A stretch of 64,000 bases of DNA from NBLH01 sp050296515 (GCA_050296515.1 JBNKRJ010000052.1:1-64000); one strand, 5' to 3'. Counted from the first letter of the stretch, positions 17,045-25,632 are shown. Made by a program: numbers and translations. Notes: generated from the letters alone by a model not told the origin.

Positions 17045-18181
17045 TTAAAGTTCTTGATATTCATTTTTAAATTCAGTAGGTGTCTGCCCTGTATGCTTTT
17101 TAAAAGCTCTGTTGAATGCCGACTTTGAATTAAATCCTGAATCGTACATAATTTCAGAAATGGTTTTAGATTTACGACCATTTTTGTTGTTTAACATCTT
17201 TAGTTTCGACTCTTTTATTCTGTATCCATTAATAAAATCAAAGAAATTGCAATTGAAGCTTTCGTTAATTACCTGGGATATTGATTTAACAGGAACTTCA
17301 AGCTTTTCTGAAAATATAGAAATGTTAATTTCCGGCTCCAGATAAACCTTTTCTGTTTCAAGAATTTCAAGTATCCTGGATTTAATAAGTTCTTTTTTAT
17401 CCTCTGTCAATGGCGAATTTGCATATTTAGTTTTGTTTTCCTCAAAGGTGATTAACGCAAATCCATTTGCTCCCCTAACTACCGTAAGCGTTGCAAACAC
17501 AAGCAAACATCCGGTTGCAATAATTGAAAAGCTCGTACTTATATCGTATTGGGTAATTTTTATGTAACCAAAAACGAGACTCAGTACTTCAAATAGCCAA
17601 TGAAATGAATACAATATTATCAATGAACTCAACCATGAAATGCTATTGCTGTTAATATTTGAAGCCTGATTACGTAGTTTTGATTTATATTTTCTTAATG
17701 CATTGTATGAAAGAAGAATATAAATTGCTAATTGAAAATACACGGCATAGCAATAAACTATAAATTCTATATGGCTCAGAGGAAATCCGTTATTAGCCTG
17801 AAAATCTTTAACATGCAAATAAATAGACGGTTTAACAATTGCGATATATATTACATAAATAGTTACAGGGAGCAAATGCAGTAATGACTTTTTAGCAAAC
17901 CTTTCACTCGGGTTGAAAGTGAAACGAAAAAATTGATAAACCAGCGGGCCAAGGAGGAAAAACATGGCAAGCGTGGCATGTGCAATGGCGCTTCCTGCAA
18001 AGCTTTCAAGTTGACTTACATCATAAAATAACCACGAAATCATTATTAGACTATTGGACATTAAAAAAGCTGCAAACATTTTGTTCTGAAACAACACTTT
18101 GCCGCCTTTTAAAAATAATATAACTATCAACAGCGTTAGTTGAAAAATGCCGAGAATAGAAGTAATTCTGAGTATTTCCAT
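17045..18181 (-). CDS. Membrane-anchored AraC-family regulator
   Basis: 378 residues. The first ~235 residues contain about seven hydrophobic segments (from ITSILGIFQLTLLIVILFL to ISTSFSIIATGCLLVFATL), and the last ~100 form an AraC DNA-binding domain (ISIFSEKLEVPVKSISQVIN; SEIMYDSGFNSKSAFNRAFK; HTGQTPTEFKN). Such 7-TM-AraC proteins are common in Bacteroidetes and are thought to sense a membrane or extracellular signal directly and act on nearby promoters. The closest codirectional genes are the two double-glycine peptides 479 bp downstream, so it is the obvious candidate regulator of them; a secreted peptide acting on it is inference only. Confidence 0.85.
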   Translation of the reverse strand: MEILRITSILGIFQLTLLIVILFLKGGKVLFQNKMFAAFLMSNSLIMISWLFYDVSQLESFAGSAIAHATLAMFFLLGPLVYQFFRFTFNPSERFAKKSLLHLLPVTIYVIYIAIVKPSIYLHVKDFQANNGFPLSHIEFIVYCYAVYFQLAIYILLSYNALRKYKSKLRNQASNINSNSISWLSSLIILYSFHWLFEVLSLVFGYIKITQYDISTSFSIIATGCLLVFATLTVVRGANGFALITFEENKTKYANSPLTEDKKELIKSRILEILETEKVYLEPEINISIFSEKLEVPVKSISQVINESFNCNFFDFINGYRIKESKLKMLNNKNGRKSKTISEIMYDSGFNSKSAFNRAFKKHTGQTPTEFKNEYQEL

Positions 18182-18378
18182 GGGTTTGATTTTAATTATA
18201 TAATGTTTTAATAATATGCATCCTTATTATTGATACACAAAACTTGGTTTTACCCTAATATTTTTTTTCAAATTTTGTATATTATTTTACTTTACCCATT
18301 TGCCAAAAGCATTCAAAAAGATTGTAATTATCAAATAATGAGAATGATAGTGAGCCTGTAAATAGTTTGATTAGAGCT

Positions 18379-18559
18379 TAGCAGCAAGAGCAGGGGGGGA
18401 TGTGTTTATTGGAGAAGTTGGATCTGGAAGCGTTTCTAACCAGGTTTTCAAAATAATACGCTATTCTTCTGACTATGAAGGTGTAAAAGCCTGGATCTTA
18501 CTCCTGGAGATGCTATAGAAATTAATCCAACTGAGTGTGATTGTACAATTTATGAATAG
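18379..18559 (+). pseudogene. Decayed C-terminal gene fragment
   Basis: The frame from 18379 reads AARAGGDVFIGEVGSGSVSN and continues QVFKIIRYSSDYEGV. One base later the next frame continues SLDLTPGDAIEINPTECDCT to IYE and a stop at 18559. The join at GTGTAAAAGCC needs one missing A. Upstream the frame is closed by TAG codons. The amino acid composition is clearly protein-like, so this is a remnant of a gene whose 5' part is lost. Family not recognised. Confidence 0.55.
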
Positions 18560-18661
18560 AATTATAAAACCTGAAGGCATATTTATGGAGCCTGAACTTA
18601 GAAATTAAGACTAATGCAAATTCAATTTTAATTCTTGTAACCTGTTGATTATCTTCGGTTA

Positions 18662-18758
18662 AGCCTTTGAATAAGTACTGGCATAGGTTAAGTGATTAGT
18701 TGCCCAATGTTATTGGGTCGCTAATCATCGTGTTTACATAATGGTAATCTCAAAGGCT
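18662..18758. repeat. Nested cruciform-like inverted repeat
   Basis: AGCCTTTGA (18662-18670) pairs with TCAAAGGCT (18750-18758); inside, GATTAG (18694) pairs with CTAATC (18721), and CCCAAT (18703) with ATTGGG (18712). A degenerate relative, GTGATTAGTTCGCCAATGG, lies at 46131. This may be a mobile-element relic or a structured RNA; no coding potential seen. Confidence 0.6.
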
Positions 18759-18958
18759 ATGTGATTATAGTCGGCAAGGTATTGAGGCAATTGTATTAAG
18801 TAGGCAGATATTAACCAGGAAAGCTAATTGTTTGTACTTATCGATTTTTTACTCATTGTTTAATGACCAGTGACCACTATCTTGCGTCTATTTATCTAAA
18901 TCAAATGCAATCATACATTAAAATTGCTTATTATTAGCAACTACTAAAACTTTAAAAA

Positions 18959-19363
18959 ATGAAAAACCTATTTTTGGTATTTACGTTTATTGGCATATTC
19001 ATGTCGTGTTCAATGGAGGTGAAGTCACAGCTCGAAGAGGAGATAATTGGCAGATGGGCATGGAGAGAAACATCGGGTGGCTTTGCAGGTGGTATTACTA
19101 CTCCTGAAACCACAGGCAACCAAATTACGATTGAATTTACTAAAAGCACCTATAAAAAATACATCAACGGAAAGCTGGATATGGAAATGACTTATCTAAT
19201 CGAAACAGGCAATTCTATTCGGAAAAAAGGCGAAGCAGATTTAATTATTTATCAAAACAATAAGAAGCAATCCATTGAATTAAAGGAAAATAAGCTGATT
19301 TTGTACGATGAATGTTTCGACTGCTTTCAAAATGAATACATTCGGGAAGAAGAAAAAGATTGA
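18959..19363 (+). CDS. Lipocalin-like small lipoprotein, paralogue 1
   Basis: 134 residues with a lipoprotein signal (MKNLFLVFTFIGIFMSC, lipid Cys17). The mature part begins with IIGRWAWRETSGGFAGG, reminiscent of the strand A G-x-W of lipocalin-like proteins, followed by alternating hydrophobic strands (NQITIEFTKSTYKKYING; NNKKQSIELKENKLILYD) and a conserved CFDC pair near the end. It is strongly similar to the next gene at 19559, and both share the ETTGNQITIEF and ECFDCxQNEYIR stretches. This is a tandem duplication. Function unknown; a ligand-binding or structural surface protein is plausible. Confidence 0.8.
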   Translation: MKNLFLVFTFIGIFMSCSMEVKSQLEEEIIGRWAWRETSGGFAGGITTPETTGNQITIEFTKSTYKKYINGKLDMEMTYLIETGNSIRKKGEADLIIYQNNKKQSIELKENKLILYDECFDCFQNEYIREEEKD

Positions 19364-19558
19364 TCATTTAGTTCTTGAAGGTAAACATTTTTCAATTTAG
19401 GTTTAGGATAAACAATACTTATCTTTTGCCAGTCAGGTGGTGAAATTAAACCCTGCTAAAACTTTATTGTATGGCGAAAACTCTTTGCTGAGGCATAGGG
19501 TAAATGCAACGTTTTACTTGAAAGCTTCGTACAGGTAATAAAACGAAAATTTAGAAAC

Positions 19559-19957
19559 ATGAGAAGGCTATTCTTGGTATTTGCATTTATTGGTATATTA
19601 TCATCATGTTCAAAGGACGAGGCAACACCAATTAAAACAGAAATAATCGGCAAATGGAACTGGGTACAATCGTCAGGAGGAATTGGGGGTGATACAAGTA
19701 CGCCCGAAACTACAGGAAATCAAATTACGATTGAATTTACAGAAAGTGTTTATAAAAAGTATATCAATGGAAATTTGGATACAGAAATGCCATACAAAGT
19801 TGAAACAGGAAATTCCATCTGGAAAGAAGAAAAAACAGATATTATCATATATGAAGATGATTGGAAGCAATCCATTGAATTAAAGAATAATAAGTTGATT
19901 TTATCTGATGAATGTTTTGACTGCTATCAAAACGAATATATTAGGAAAGAAAACTAA
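19559..19957 (+). CDS. Lipocalin-like small lipoprotein, paralogue 2
   Basis: 132 residues; lipid Cys17 in FIGILSSC. It aligns along its whole length with the upstream paralogue: IIGKWNWVQSSGG, PETTGNQITIEFTESVYKKY, VETGNSIW and LSDECFDCYQNEYIR. The two genes are separated by 195 bp with no hairpin, so they may have separate promoters. The two copies have diverged most in the residues just after the lipid Cys and in the SSGG loop. No function can be assigned. Duplicated lipoproteins of this type often serve as phase-varied or condition-specific surface proteins, but nothing here proves it. Confidence 0.8.
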   Translation: MRRLFLVFAFIGILSSCSKDEATPIKTEIIGKWNWVQSSGGIGGDTSTPETTGNQITIEFTESVYKKYINGNLDTEMPYKVETGNSIWKEEKTDIIIYEDDWKQSIELKNNKLILSDECFDCYQNEYIRKEN

Positions 19958-20352
19958 TATTTTTCTTTTCTCATCACATTATTTGCATCATCATTGCTAG
20001 TGTCAAGTCAACTATGATATTTCTGGTGATTAGACAGGTGACAACATCTGTCTGCTGCACTTGTCAGGTGTTGTCACCTGACAAATGAGCCTTGACATGA
20101 CACTAGAAAAGAAAATCAAGTTTGATAATGCATAAGTCTTTAATATTCATTATCTTTGATTAAGGGTTGTCTCATGGAGCAGAAAGTTACTGTATTAATT
20201 TAAATACTACAGTAATTTTATATTTCATACTGGCTTAGTATAATAAATCAGACTTTCAATTTGTTTCGTAAGTTATATGTCGTTCAGTAAATTAGAATAA
20301 TTTTAGATTTATAAGAGAACACGAAAACACATAACAGAGGAGATTATGAATA
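19958..20352. other. Intergenic region with MITE M1
   Basis: 395 bp between the convergent lipoprotein and ABC transporter genes. Apart from MITE-like element M1 (19997-20106) I see no feature. ACTGGCTTAGTATAA near 20230 also occurs near 10800. Confidence 0.4.
19997..20106. repeat. MITE-like element M1 (reference copy)
   Basis: 110 bp bounded by CTAGTGTCAAGTCAA on the left and the inverse TTGACATGACACTAG on the right. Inside are two hairpins: AGACAGGTG-ACAA-CATCTGTCT and GTCAGGTG-TTGT-CACCTGAC. The second is an inverted copy of the first, so the whole element is a quasi-palindrome. Relatives: 27476-27718, 27715-27870, 28044-28195, 54255-54348. It has no open frame. Confidence 0.8.
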
Positions 20353-22119
20353 TCAACTTGCCATCCTGTCATGCTTCAACATTTCTACTGCCTCATTGAG
20401 CGAACCGGCACGGGTAACATTACCTGTATTTACAAAGTAAATTTCATCGGCATTGGCAATTGTATTTAACCGGTGCGCAATGATTACTTTGGTTGTAGAA
20501 ATTGGTAGTTTCTCCAGGATTTCATCCAGTAGTTTTTCAGTTACAGTGTCAATATTGGCTGTAGCTTCATCAAGAATCAGTAGATCTGGTTTTCGTAAAA
20601 CGGCTCGCATGAATGCAATTAACTGTCTCTGTCCCAGGCTAATGCCGTCACTTGAACTGTCAACTCTTGTTTCCAGTCCTTTATCAAAATGCTGCAAAAG
20701 TGTTTCCAGTCCTGCTTCACGAAAGATTTGCGCCAGTTCTCCATTTTTTAATCCCTGGTAGGTTTCGTTGCCATATAATATATTATCCCATATGGTTCCG
20801 CTGAACAAATAGGGTTCCTGTAAAATAAAACCAATTCTTTTTACCCTTTCTTGGGGAGGATAGGAGCGAATATCCTTTCCATTTAGCAAAACAGTACCTT
20901 GAGTAGGATCATACAAACGAGCAATCAGCGAAGCTGTTGTGGTTTTTCCCCCTCCTGTAGGACCAACAAAAGCATAAGTTTTACCTTTCTCAAGTTTGAA
21001 ACTGATGTTGTGCAGCACTTTAGTACCGTTTGGATATGAAAACGAAATATCATTAAAAGTAAGCAAGGATGAATCTTCTTTTGAATGACTCTTATTTTCA
21101 ATTACAGCCATATTGTCTTCCAGCTCCAAAATCTTTCGGATACGATCCCAGGCAGCCAGTGCAAGTTGAAAGTTTGCCCACAGGGATGCCAGCTGTCGTA
21201 ATGGATTATAAAAGCTGGTTACATATGCTATAAAGCTGATTAACAAACCGATGGTGAACTGACCAGTTGCAATCAGGTAAATACCAAAGGTAAGTACCAC
21301 CATTTGCCCGATGTTTGAAAAGAGGGTGTATACTGGCATAAACAAGTTGTTGGCAATGCCTGCTTTAACAGCAGTATTATAGTTTTCCTGGTTGGCCTTA
21401 CCAAATCGTTTTCTGAAATAGTCCCTACGGTTAAAAGCCACCACTACTTTAAAGTTCGCCAAACTTTCTTGTACTTCAGCGCTTAAATTTCCTACGCTTT
21501 TCAAATTGGCACCGTTTCGTGCTTTTACCCAGGGCGAAATAAAACGTGTAAATATCCATAAAACTAAAGCAGGCGACAGGGCAGCTGCGCCCAATGGTAA
21601 ATTGATAGAGAGTAGAAATATAGCAGCACCGATCATCACCAAAATGGCCCTTACAAATTGCATTAGCGATTGTGAGAAAAACTGGTTAATCTTATCCGAG
21701 TCGTTATTAATGCGTGAAATTAGGTCGCCTGCTTTGTTTTGATTAAAAAAATCAAGAGGCAGCTCCTGAATCTTGTTAAATACAGAGTTCCTTAGGGTAA
21801 ATAACATACGTTGCCCTACTGTGCCCATCAATTTGGTTTGGATGTATCCGGCTACCAGCGAAATTAGGTACATCACAAGCAACAATCCGCTGAATATCAG
21901 CAATCCATGATATTGCTTGGTCTGCACATAATTGTCGATAGTATGACCAATGATAATAGGGCCCAAAAGACTAAGCAGTGCAGTAATTGACATGGCAATA
22001 AAGGCCGTAAGAAGCACTTTTTTCTGTTCCACCATATGAAAAACAAGCGCTTTAAGCGATTTGAAGGTGGATTTCTTTTTGCCTGTATCTTCAGTGATGG
22101 TATTAAGATTGTAATTCAT
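20353..22119 (-). CDS. ABC exporter half-transporter (canonical subunit)
   Basis: 588 residues: a six-helix type IV transmembrane domain (about 35-325) fused to a nucleotide-binding domain with Walker A GPTGGGKTT, Q-loop LQEPYLFSG, signature SLGQRQ (slightly atypical for LSGGQ), Walker B LLILDEATANID and H-loop IIAHRL. It overlaps the upstream gene by 17 bp, so the pair makes a heterodimer like TM287/288 or LmrCD. It has the catalytic Glu, the partner does not. Substrate is unknown: multidrug, lipid or peptide. No C39 peptidase domain is present, so it is not by itself a double-glycine peptide processing exporter. Confidence 0.9.
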   Translation of the reverse strand: MNYNLNTITEDTGKKKSTFKSLKALVFHMVEQKKVLLTAFIAMSITALLSLLGPIIIGHTIDNYVQTKQYHGLLIFSGLLLVMYLISLVAGYIQTKLMGTVGQRMLFTLRNSVFNKIQELPLDFFNQNKAGDLISRINNDSDKINQFFSQSLMQFVRAILVMIGAAIFLLSINLPLGAAALSPALVLWIFTRFISPWVKARNGANLKSVGNLSAEVQESLANFKVVVAFNRRDYFRKRFGKANQENYNTAVKAGIANNLFMPVYTLFSNIGQMVVLTFGIYLIATGQFTIGLLISFIAYVTSFYNPLRQLASLWANFQLALAAWDRIRKILELEDNMAVIENKSHSKEDSSLLTFNDISFSYPNGTKVLHNISFKLEKGKTYAFVGPTGGGKTTTASLIARLYDPTQGTVLLNGKDIRSYPPQERVKRIGFILQEPYLFSGTIWDNILYGNETYQGLKNGELAQIFREAGLETLLQHFDKGLETRVDSSSDGISLGQRQLIAFMRAVLRKPDLLILDEATANIDTVTEKLLDEILEKLPISTTKVIIAHRLNTIANADEIYFVNTGNVTRAGSLNEAVEMLKHDRMAS

Positions 22120-23854
22120 AGTGACTTGTGCTTAATTGAGAATTGTAAATCTGAACATATTCGGGGCTGTTTTCAAGTAGCTCATTGTGCTTGCCTGTTG
22201 CTACCACTTCTCCTTCCATGAGTAACACAATCTGCCCAAAATCCTTAACCGGACCTATTTTCTGAGTGACTGATATAAGTGTCAAATCCGGATAATTGTT
22301 CATTACATTGTTTAGAATTCGTTTTTCAGTTTGCCGATCTACCCGGGCGGTAAAATCATCCAGCAATAGTATTTTTGGATTTAAAGCAAGTGCCCTGGCA
22401 AGCATAATCCGTTGTTTTTGTCCTCCAGAAAGGCTTGTACCACGCTCCGACACAACTGTATCCAACTTTTTGGGCAAAGTATTTACAAACTCTGTTAATT
22501 CAGCTGTTTGTAGGGCTTTTGCAAGCGATTCGTCAGTAACCGTATCACTAAAAGCAATATTTTCGCGTAAACTCAGGTTAAACAGTACACTATCCTGAAA
22601 TACAAAACCTATCTGGTTGTGGAAGAGTTCCTTTTTATAGTCATCAAGTGGGATACCATCAAACAAAACTTCTCCTGATGCTGGTTTAATAAGTCCTGTC
22701 AGTAAATAAAGGAGTTGACTCTTACCTGCTGCTGTCGGACCAATTATAGCTGTTTGTGAGCCTTTTCTTATGGAAATTGAAACCGCTTTAAGAGCTGGCT
22801 TTTCATCATAATAAACCGAAACATTTTTTAATTCAACTGTGCCTTTCAGTGGTTGATCATGTGTTCCTTTTTCATCTGTTTCAGGAGCTTTTAATACCTT
22901 GTCAATACGTTCGTAAGATGCTGATGCCTGTGCAATTACATTACTCATAAACCCAATCATGATAATGGGGAAAATCAGGATGGTAACATAACTGTTAAAG
23001 GCCGCAAAATCACCCAGCGACATGGTTCCTTCAATCACAAAATGTCCTCCGAGAGCCAGAATGGTTAAAGTAGCCAGATTGGCAACAAAGGTGATAATTG
23101 GGATTAACGTAGCAAACAAAGTTAAGATGGAGATTCCCAGGTCTTTAGCTTCAGTATTTGCCTCTAGAAATTTACGGTATTCCTGTTGCTGCGAATTGAT
23201 AACACGGATGATAGCAGCACCCAGAATACTTTCATTAATGATGCGGTTGAGCCAATCTACCACTTCTCTTGCTCTTTTAAACAGCACTCTCACCTTTTTT
23301 AGAACAAAGTAGAAGGTCAGCATCATTATAGGTATCATTCCGATTACCGGTACGGCCAGTTTTACATTGATGGTCAGTAATAAGATGCAGGTACCAATAA
23401 TTACAAAAGCTGAAGAAATAATTGTGGTTACTGCCATAGAAACAAACATCTTGACCGAATCCATATCGGATGTTAAATTGGTCAGAAGCTTCGAAGGATT
23501 CGCTTTTTGGATAAATGAAAAGCTCTGCATCGAAATCTTATCTGAAAGTTTCTTGCGCAAATCAAATGCGACCCTTTCCGAGGCATATGTCTGCATGATC
23601 TGCTGCAAATAGCTAAAGATAAATATCACCACGCTGGCAATCAGAAATTCAATAATTATTGTTTTTAGAATGTAACGACCATCTGTAAACGAATCAATAC
23701 CATGAGATATGATTTTGGGAATGACCAGGTTAACCCCGTTTCCGATTAAAGTAAAAATGACCAGAACCACTACCATTCCTCTATAAGGTTTTAGCAGTGC
23801 AAATAGGTTAGGCTTGTCCTTTTTTACTTTGGTGTTGTTTGTTTTTTTATTCAT
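22103..23854 (-). CDS. ABC exporter half-transporter (degenerate subunit)
   Basis: 583 residues from the Met chosen (MNKKTNNTKV); two alternative starts lie up to 12 codons upstream. Six membrane helices then a nucleotide-binding domain with Walker A GPTAAGKSQ, Q-loop FQDSVLFNLS, canonical signature SLSGGQKQR, and Walker B ILLLDDFTARVD, in which the catalytic Glu is replaced by Asp. The switch-His is also replaced (SVTQKIG instead of a HRL-type motif). These are the expected changes of the non-hydrolysing site of heterodimeric exporters, so the pair with the downstream gene (overlap 17 bp) should have one active ATP site. Confidence 0.9.
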   Translation of the reverse strand: MNKKTNNTKVKKDKPNLFALLKPYRGMVVVLVIFTLIGNGVNLVIPKIISHGIDSFTDGRYILKTIIIEFLIASVVIFIFSYLQQIMQTYASERVAFDLRKKLSDKISMQSFSFIQKANPSKLLTNLTSDMDSVKMFVSMAVTTIISSAFVIIGTCILLLTINVKLAVPVIGMIPIMMLTFYFVLKKVRVLFKRAREVVDWLNRIINESILGAAIIRVINSQQQEYRKFLEANTEAKDLGISILTLFATLIPIITFVANLATLTILALGGHFVIEGTMSLGDFAAFNSYVTILIFPIIMIGFMSNVIAQASASYERIDKVLKAPETDEKGTHDQPLKGTVELKNVSVYYDEKPALKAVSISIRKGSQTAIIGPTAAGKSQLLYLLTGLIKPASGEVLFDGIPLDDYKKELFHNQIGFVFQDSVLFNLSLRENIAFSDTVTDESLAKALQTAELTEFVNTLPKKLDTVVSERGTSLSGGQKQRIMLARALALNPKILLLDDFTARVDRQTEKRILNNVMNNYPDLTLISVTQKIGPVKDFGQIVLLMEGEVVATGKHNELLENSPEYVQIYNSQLSTSHYELQS

Positions 23855-24570
23855 TTTTCTGTTAAACTTGAACATGCTAAGGAAGCACAATCCTGTTAAT
23901 TATGCATGAAATTATCGATAAAACATCAGTTTTTGTGTGAAATTGGTGTATCTAATCTGGTAAAACTATGGCTCAGCTTCTTTTCTTACTGCTTTACCCG
24001 AAAGTATTATTTGTAGATAAGTTAGAATTTTGTCAATAGTTTAACCAGATAGAATCATTTAATGTGTTTGTTTTGGTTTAATTTAAGATTGGCTCGTTTT
24101 CATGGAGTCAATAATTATTAACTGATGTTTCCCAAGTCAGATTTATGAATAAAAGATTATGCGTTATTGCAGGTAGAGCGATTGGCCTCATGGAAAACCT
24201 TTTTCAGCTTGCAATCAAGCCTTAGTAAGACCGGGAAGCTGAGAACTTGTTCGAAGATCACCCGGCCGCACTCAGGCTTGATAAGAGATGGAGAAGGGTT
24301 TCCATGCAGCCTTGACCTTTTTACTCGCTCTTTCAGAGCTATGTAAGAACGGTTTCGCCTAAGTTACTTCGTTTTTGGGGCAACCGGAACAAAGTGGAGC
24401 TCATGAACGAAGTGAATAACCAAAAAATGAAGACCTGATTCAACTCTGAAGTTGAAAACAAAGTTAAACGTTACATAATAGTAATTATAAACTGCTGATT
24501 ATCAGACTTTATTTTTGATGGTGATAATATAAGTAACTGTTGTTCTGAAATCTACAAAACATGGGAAATG
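23855..24570. other. Intergenic region holding repeat copy 2
   Basis: 716 bp. Almost all of 24119-24595 is the second copy of the long structured repeat; the preceding 260 bp show no gene. Confidence 0.5.
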
Positions 24571-24595
24571 TCAGTTATTAATTGCTTGAATATGA
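24119..24595. repeat. Long structured dispersed repeat, copy 2
   Basis: Same orientation as 7162-7653 and about 80% identical, including the motif CTTCGTTTTTGGGGCAACCG and the block starting AAGACCGGGAAGCTGAGAAC. The outer stem here is CATGGAAAA (24189-24197) with TTTCCATG (24299-24306). Relative to copy 1 the pair T-A has become G-C (24192 with 24303), a compensatory change. ATCAAGCCT/AGGCTTGAT is unchanged. The right end runs into the last codons of the methyltransferase gene (stop at 24571), so that protein's C-terminus may have been altered by insertion. Confidence 0.85.
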
Positions 24596-25200
24596 GATTG
24601 CTTCTGTCCACTTATAGAAATGCATGTTACCGGACTCATCTTTTTAAAATTTGTTTTAATATTCTTTAAACCAGCCTCTGCGTATTGCATTCTTGTTTTT
24701 TTTGCCACTTCCTTCACTTCGTCTTCAGTTTTGGTCCATCGTGGTTGAAAAACCATTAATAATTGTCCTTCGGGTTTAAGAAGCTTTACAAGTTCGCTAA
24801 ACTCTTCAACAGGATTTTTCCAAAAGAAGTGAACATTGCTGCCATATATGGTATCAAAGTGATTATCAGGATATTCTAGATCCCAGATAGTTCCCTGTTC
24901 CAGCTTTACCTTTTTATTCTCAATGTGTTTTTTATTTCTTTTGGTGGCCTGTTTTAGCATTATTTCGGAATGGTCGATACCGGCAATAGACCCTGAAGTC
25001 AAGTGATTGGCAATTTTGTTTAAAGTTACCCCAGGACCATATCCAATTTCAAGTAACTTATCTTGTGGTTTTAACCGCAAATTATCAAAAGTCCAGTTTG
25101 TTCTTTCCTTATTTTTTATTGACAATATCCAGCCAACTAGATGTCCTAAAACTCCTGAGGGTTTCCGAAACTGCTTAAAAATGTTTTGTTTAAGTCCCAT
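24571..25200 (-). CDS. Class I SAM-dependent methyltransferase
   Basis: 209 residues. The Rossmann core starts with LLEIGYGPGVTLNKIA (motif I binding SAM), then GIDHSEIMLKQA (acidic loop binding the ribose) and WDLEYPDNHFDTIYGSNVHFFW (motif for the adenine pocket). The order matches UbiE/Methyltransf_11 proteins. The N-terminal LGHLVGWILSIKN stretch suggests membrane association or a small-molecule substrate. Substrate unknown. The C-terminus coincides with the end of repeat copy 2. It is downstream of the ECF sigma and membrane genes on the same strand (56 bp gap) and may share their transcript. Confidence 0.85.
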   Translation of the reverse strand: MGLKQNIFKQFRKPSGVLGHLVGWILSIKNKERTNWTFDNLRLKPQDKLLEIGYGPGVTLNKIANHLTSGSIAGIDHSEIMLKQATKRNKKHIENKKVKLEQGTIWDLEYPDNHFDTIYGSNVHFFWKNPVEEFSELVKLLKPEGQLLMVFQPRWTKTEDEVKEVAKKTRMQYAEAGLKNIKTNFKKMSPVTCISISGQKQSHIQAINN

Positions 25201-25256
25201 AAATTAAGATGTTTTGTTGATTGATACATTCACAAAATGGTTTTAAACCAATTCAT

Positions 25257-25622
25257 TTATTCACACTGTTCTTTTTGCTCAGTTTCTTTTTCATCGCAAT
25301 GGTGATGCCATGAATAACGCATGTCTCTCATCTTTTTCAAAAACTCTTTTCTTTGTTCAGGTGACATTTTCGATATTTTCTCATGGAAACTTGATTTCCA
25401 TGGATTGTATCGCCAATGACTGTTATGACGATTCATACCAAAAAGTAGTTTGGATAAAACAAGCAATCCGAGTGCCTGCCAAAATGTGATAGTTGGTAGA
25501 CTAAAGATTACAGGCATCAATACATTCCACAATAGCATCACAAGTGCACTAAATGCGGCCACGGCAATTAAAATTACCGGACCAATAAAGTATCTTCTTC
25601 GTTTGTAAGATAAAGTTTTCAT
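25257..25622 (-). CDS. Small membrane protein, ECF-associated
   Basis: 121 residues with two adjacent hydrophobic segments (about 13-35 and 40-62; LPTITFWQALGLLVLSKLLF is typical of a family that follows ECF sigma genes in Bacteroidetes). The tail has a SPEQRKEFLKKMRDM segment like the Q-rich helix of CpxP/Spy-type sensors and then HHHCDEKETEQKEQCE, a potential metal-binding His/Cys/acidic cluster. It starts 10 bases after the sigma gene stop. I infer a regulatory (anti-sigma-like) or metal-stress role, not demonstrated. A proper zinc anti-sigma ZAS motif is absent. Confidence 0.75.
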   Translation of the reverse strand: MKTLSYKRRRYFIGPVILIAVAAFSALVMLLWNVLMPVIFSLPTITFWQALGLLVLSKLLFGMNRHNSHWRYNPWKSSFHEKISKMSPEQRKEFLKKMRDMRYSWHHHCDEKETEQKEQCE

Positions 25623-25632
25623 TATTAACTGT

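Larger units (their letters stand above)
18182..18958. other. Intergenic region with gene remnant and cruciform
   Basis: 777 bp separating the AraC gene from the tandem lipoproteins. It contains the decayed frame at 18379-18559, the nested hairpin at 18662-18758, and near 18860 a TTTAATGACCAGTGACC copy of the TAATGAC repeats. No intact gene is supported. Confidence 0.5.

Noticed and set aside
16937..17128. Plus-strand 63-codon ORF (RGWSKENKCF...)
   Set aside because: It has a plausible composition but overlaps the AraC C-terminal coding region on the other strand by more than 80 bases and has no supporting start or homologue.
20353..23854. ABC transporter as the exporter of the double-glycine peptides
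   Set aside because: Neither subunit has an N-terminal C39 peptidase domain, and the genes are 4 kb away beyond plus-strand genes and a MITE.
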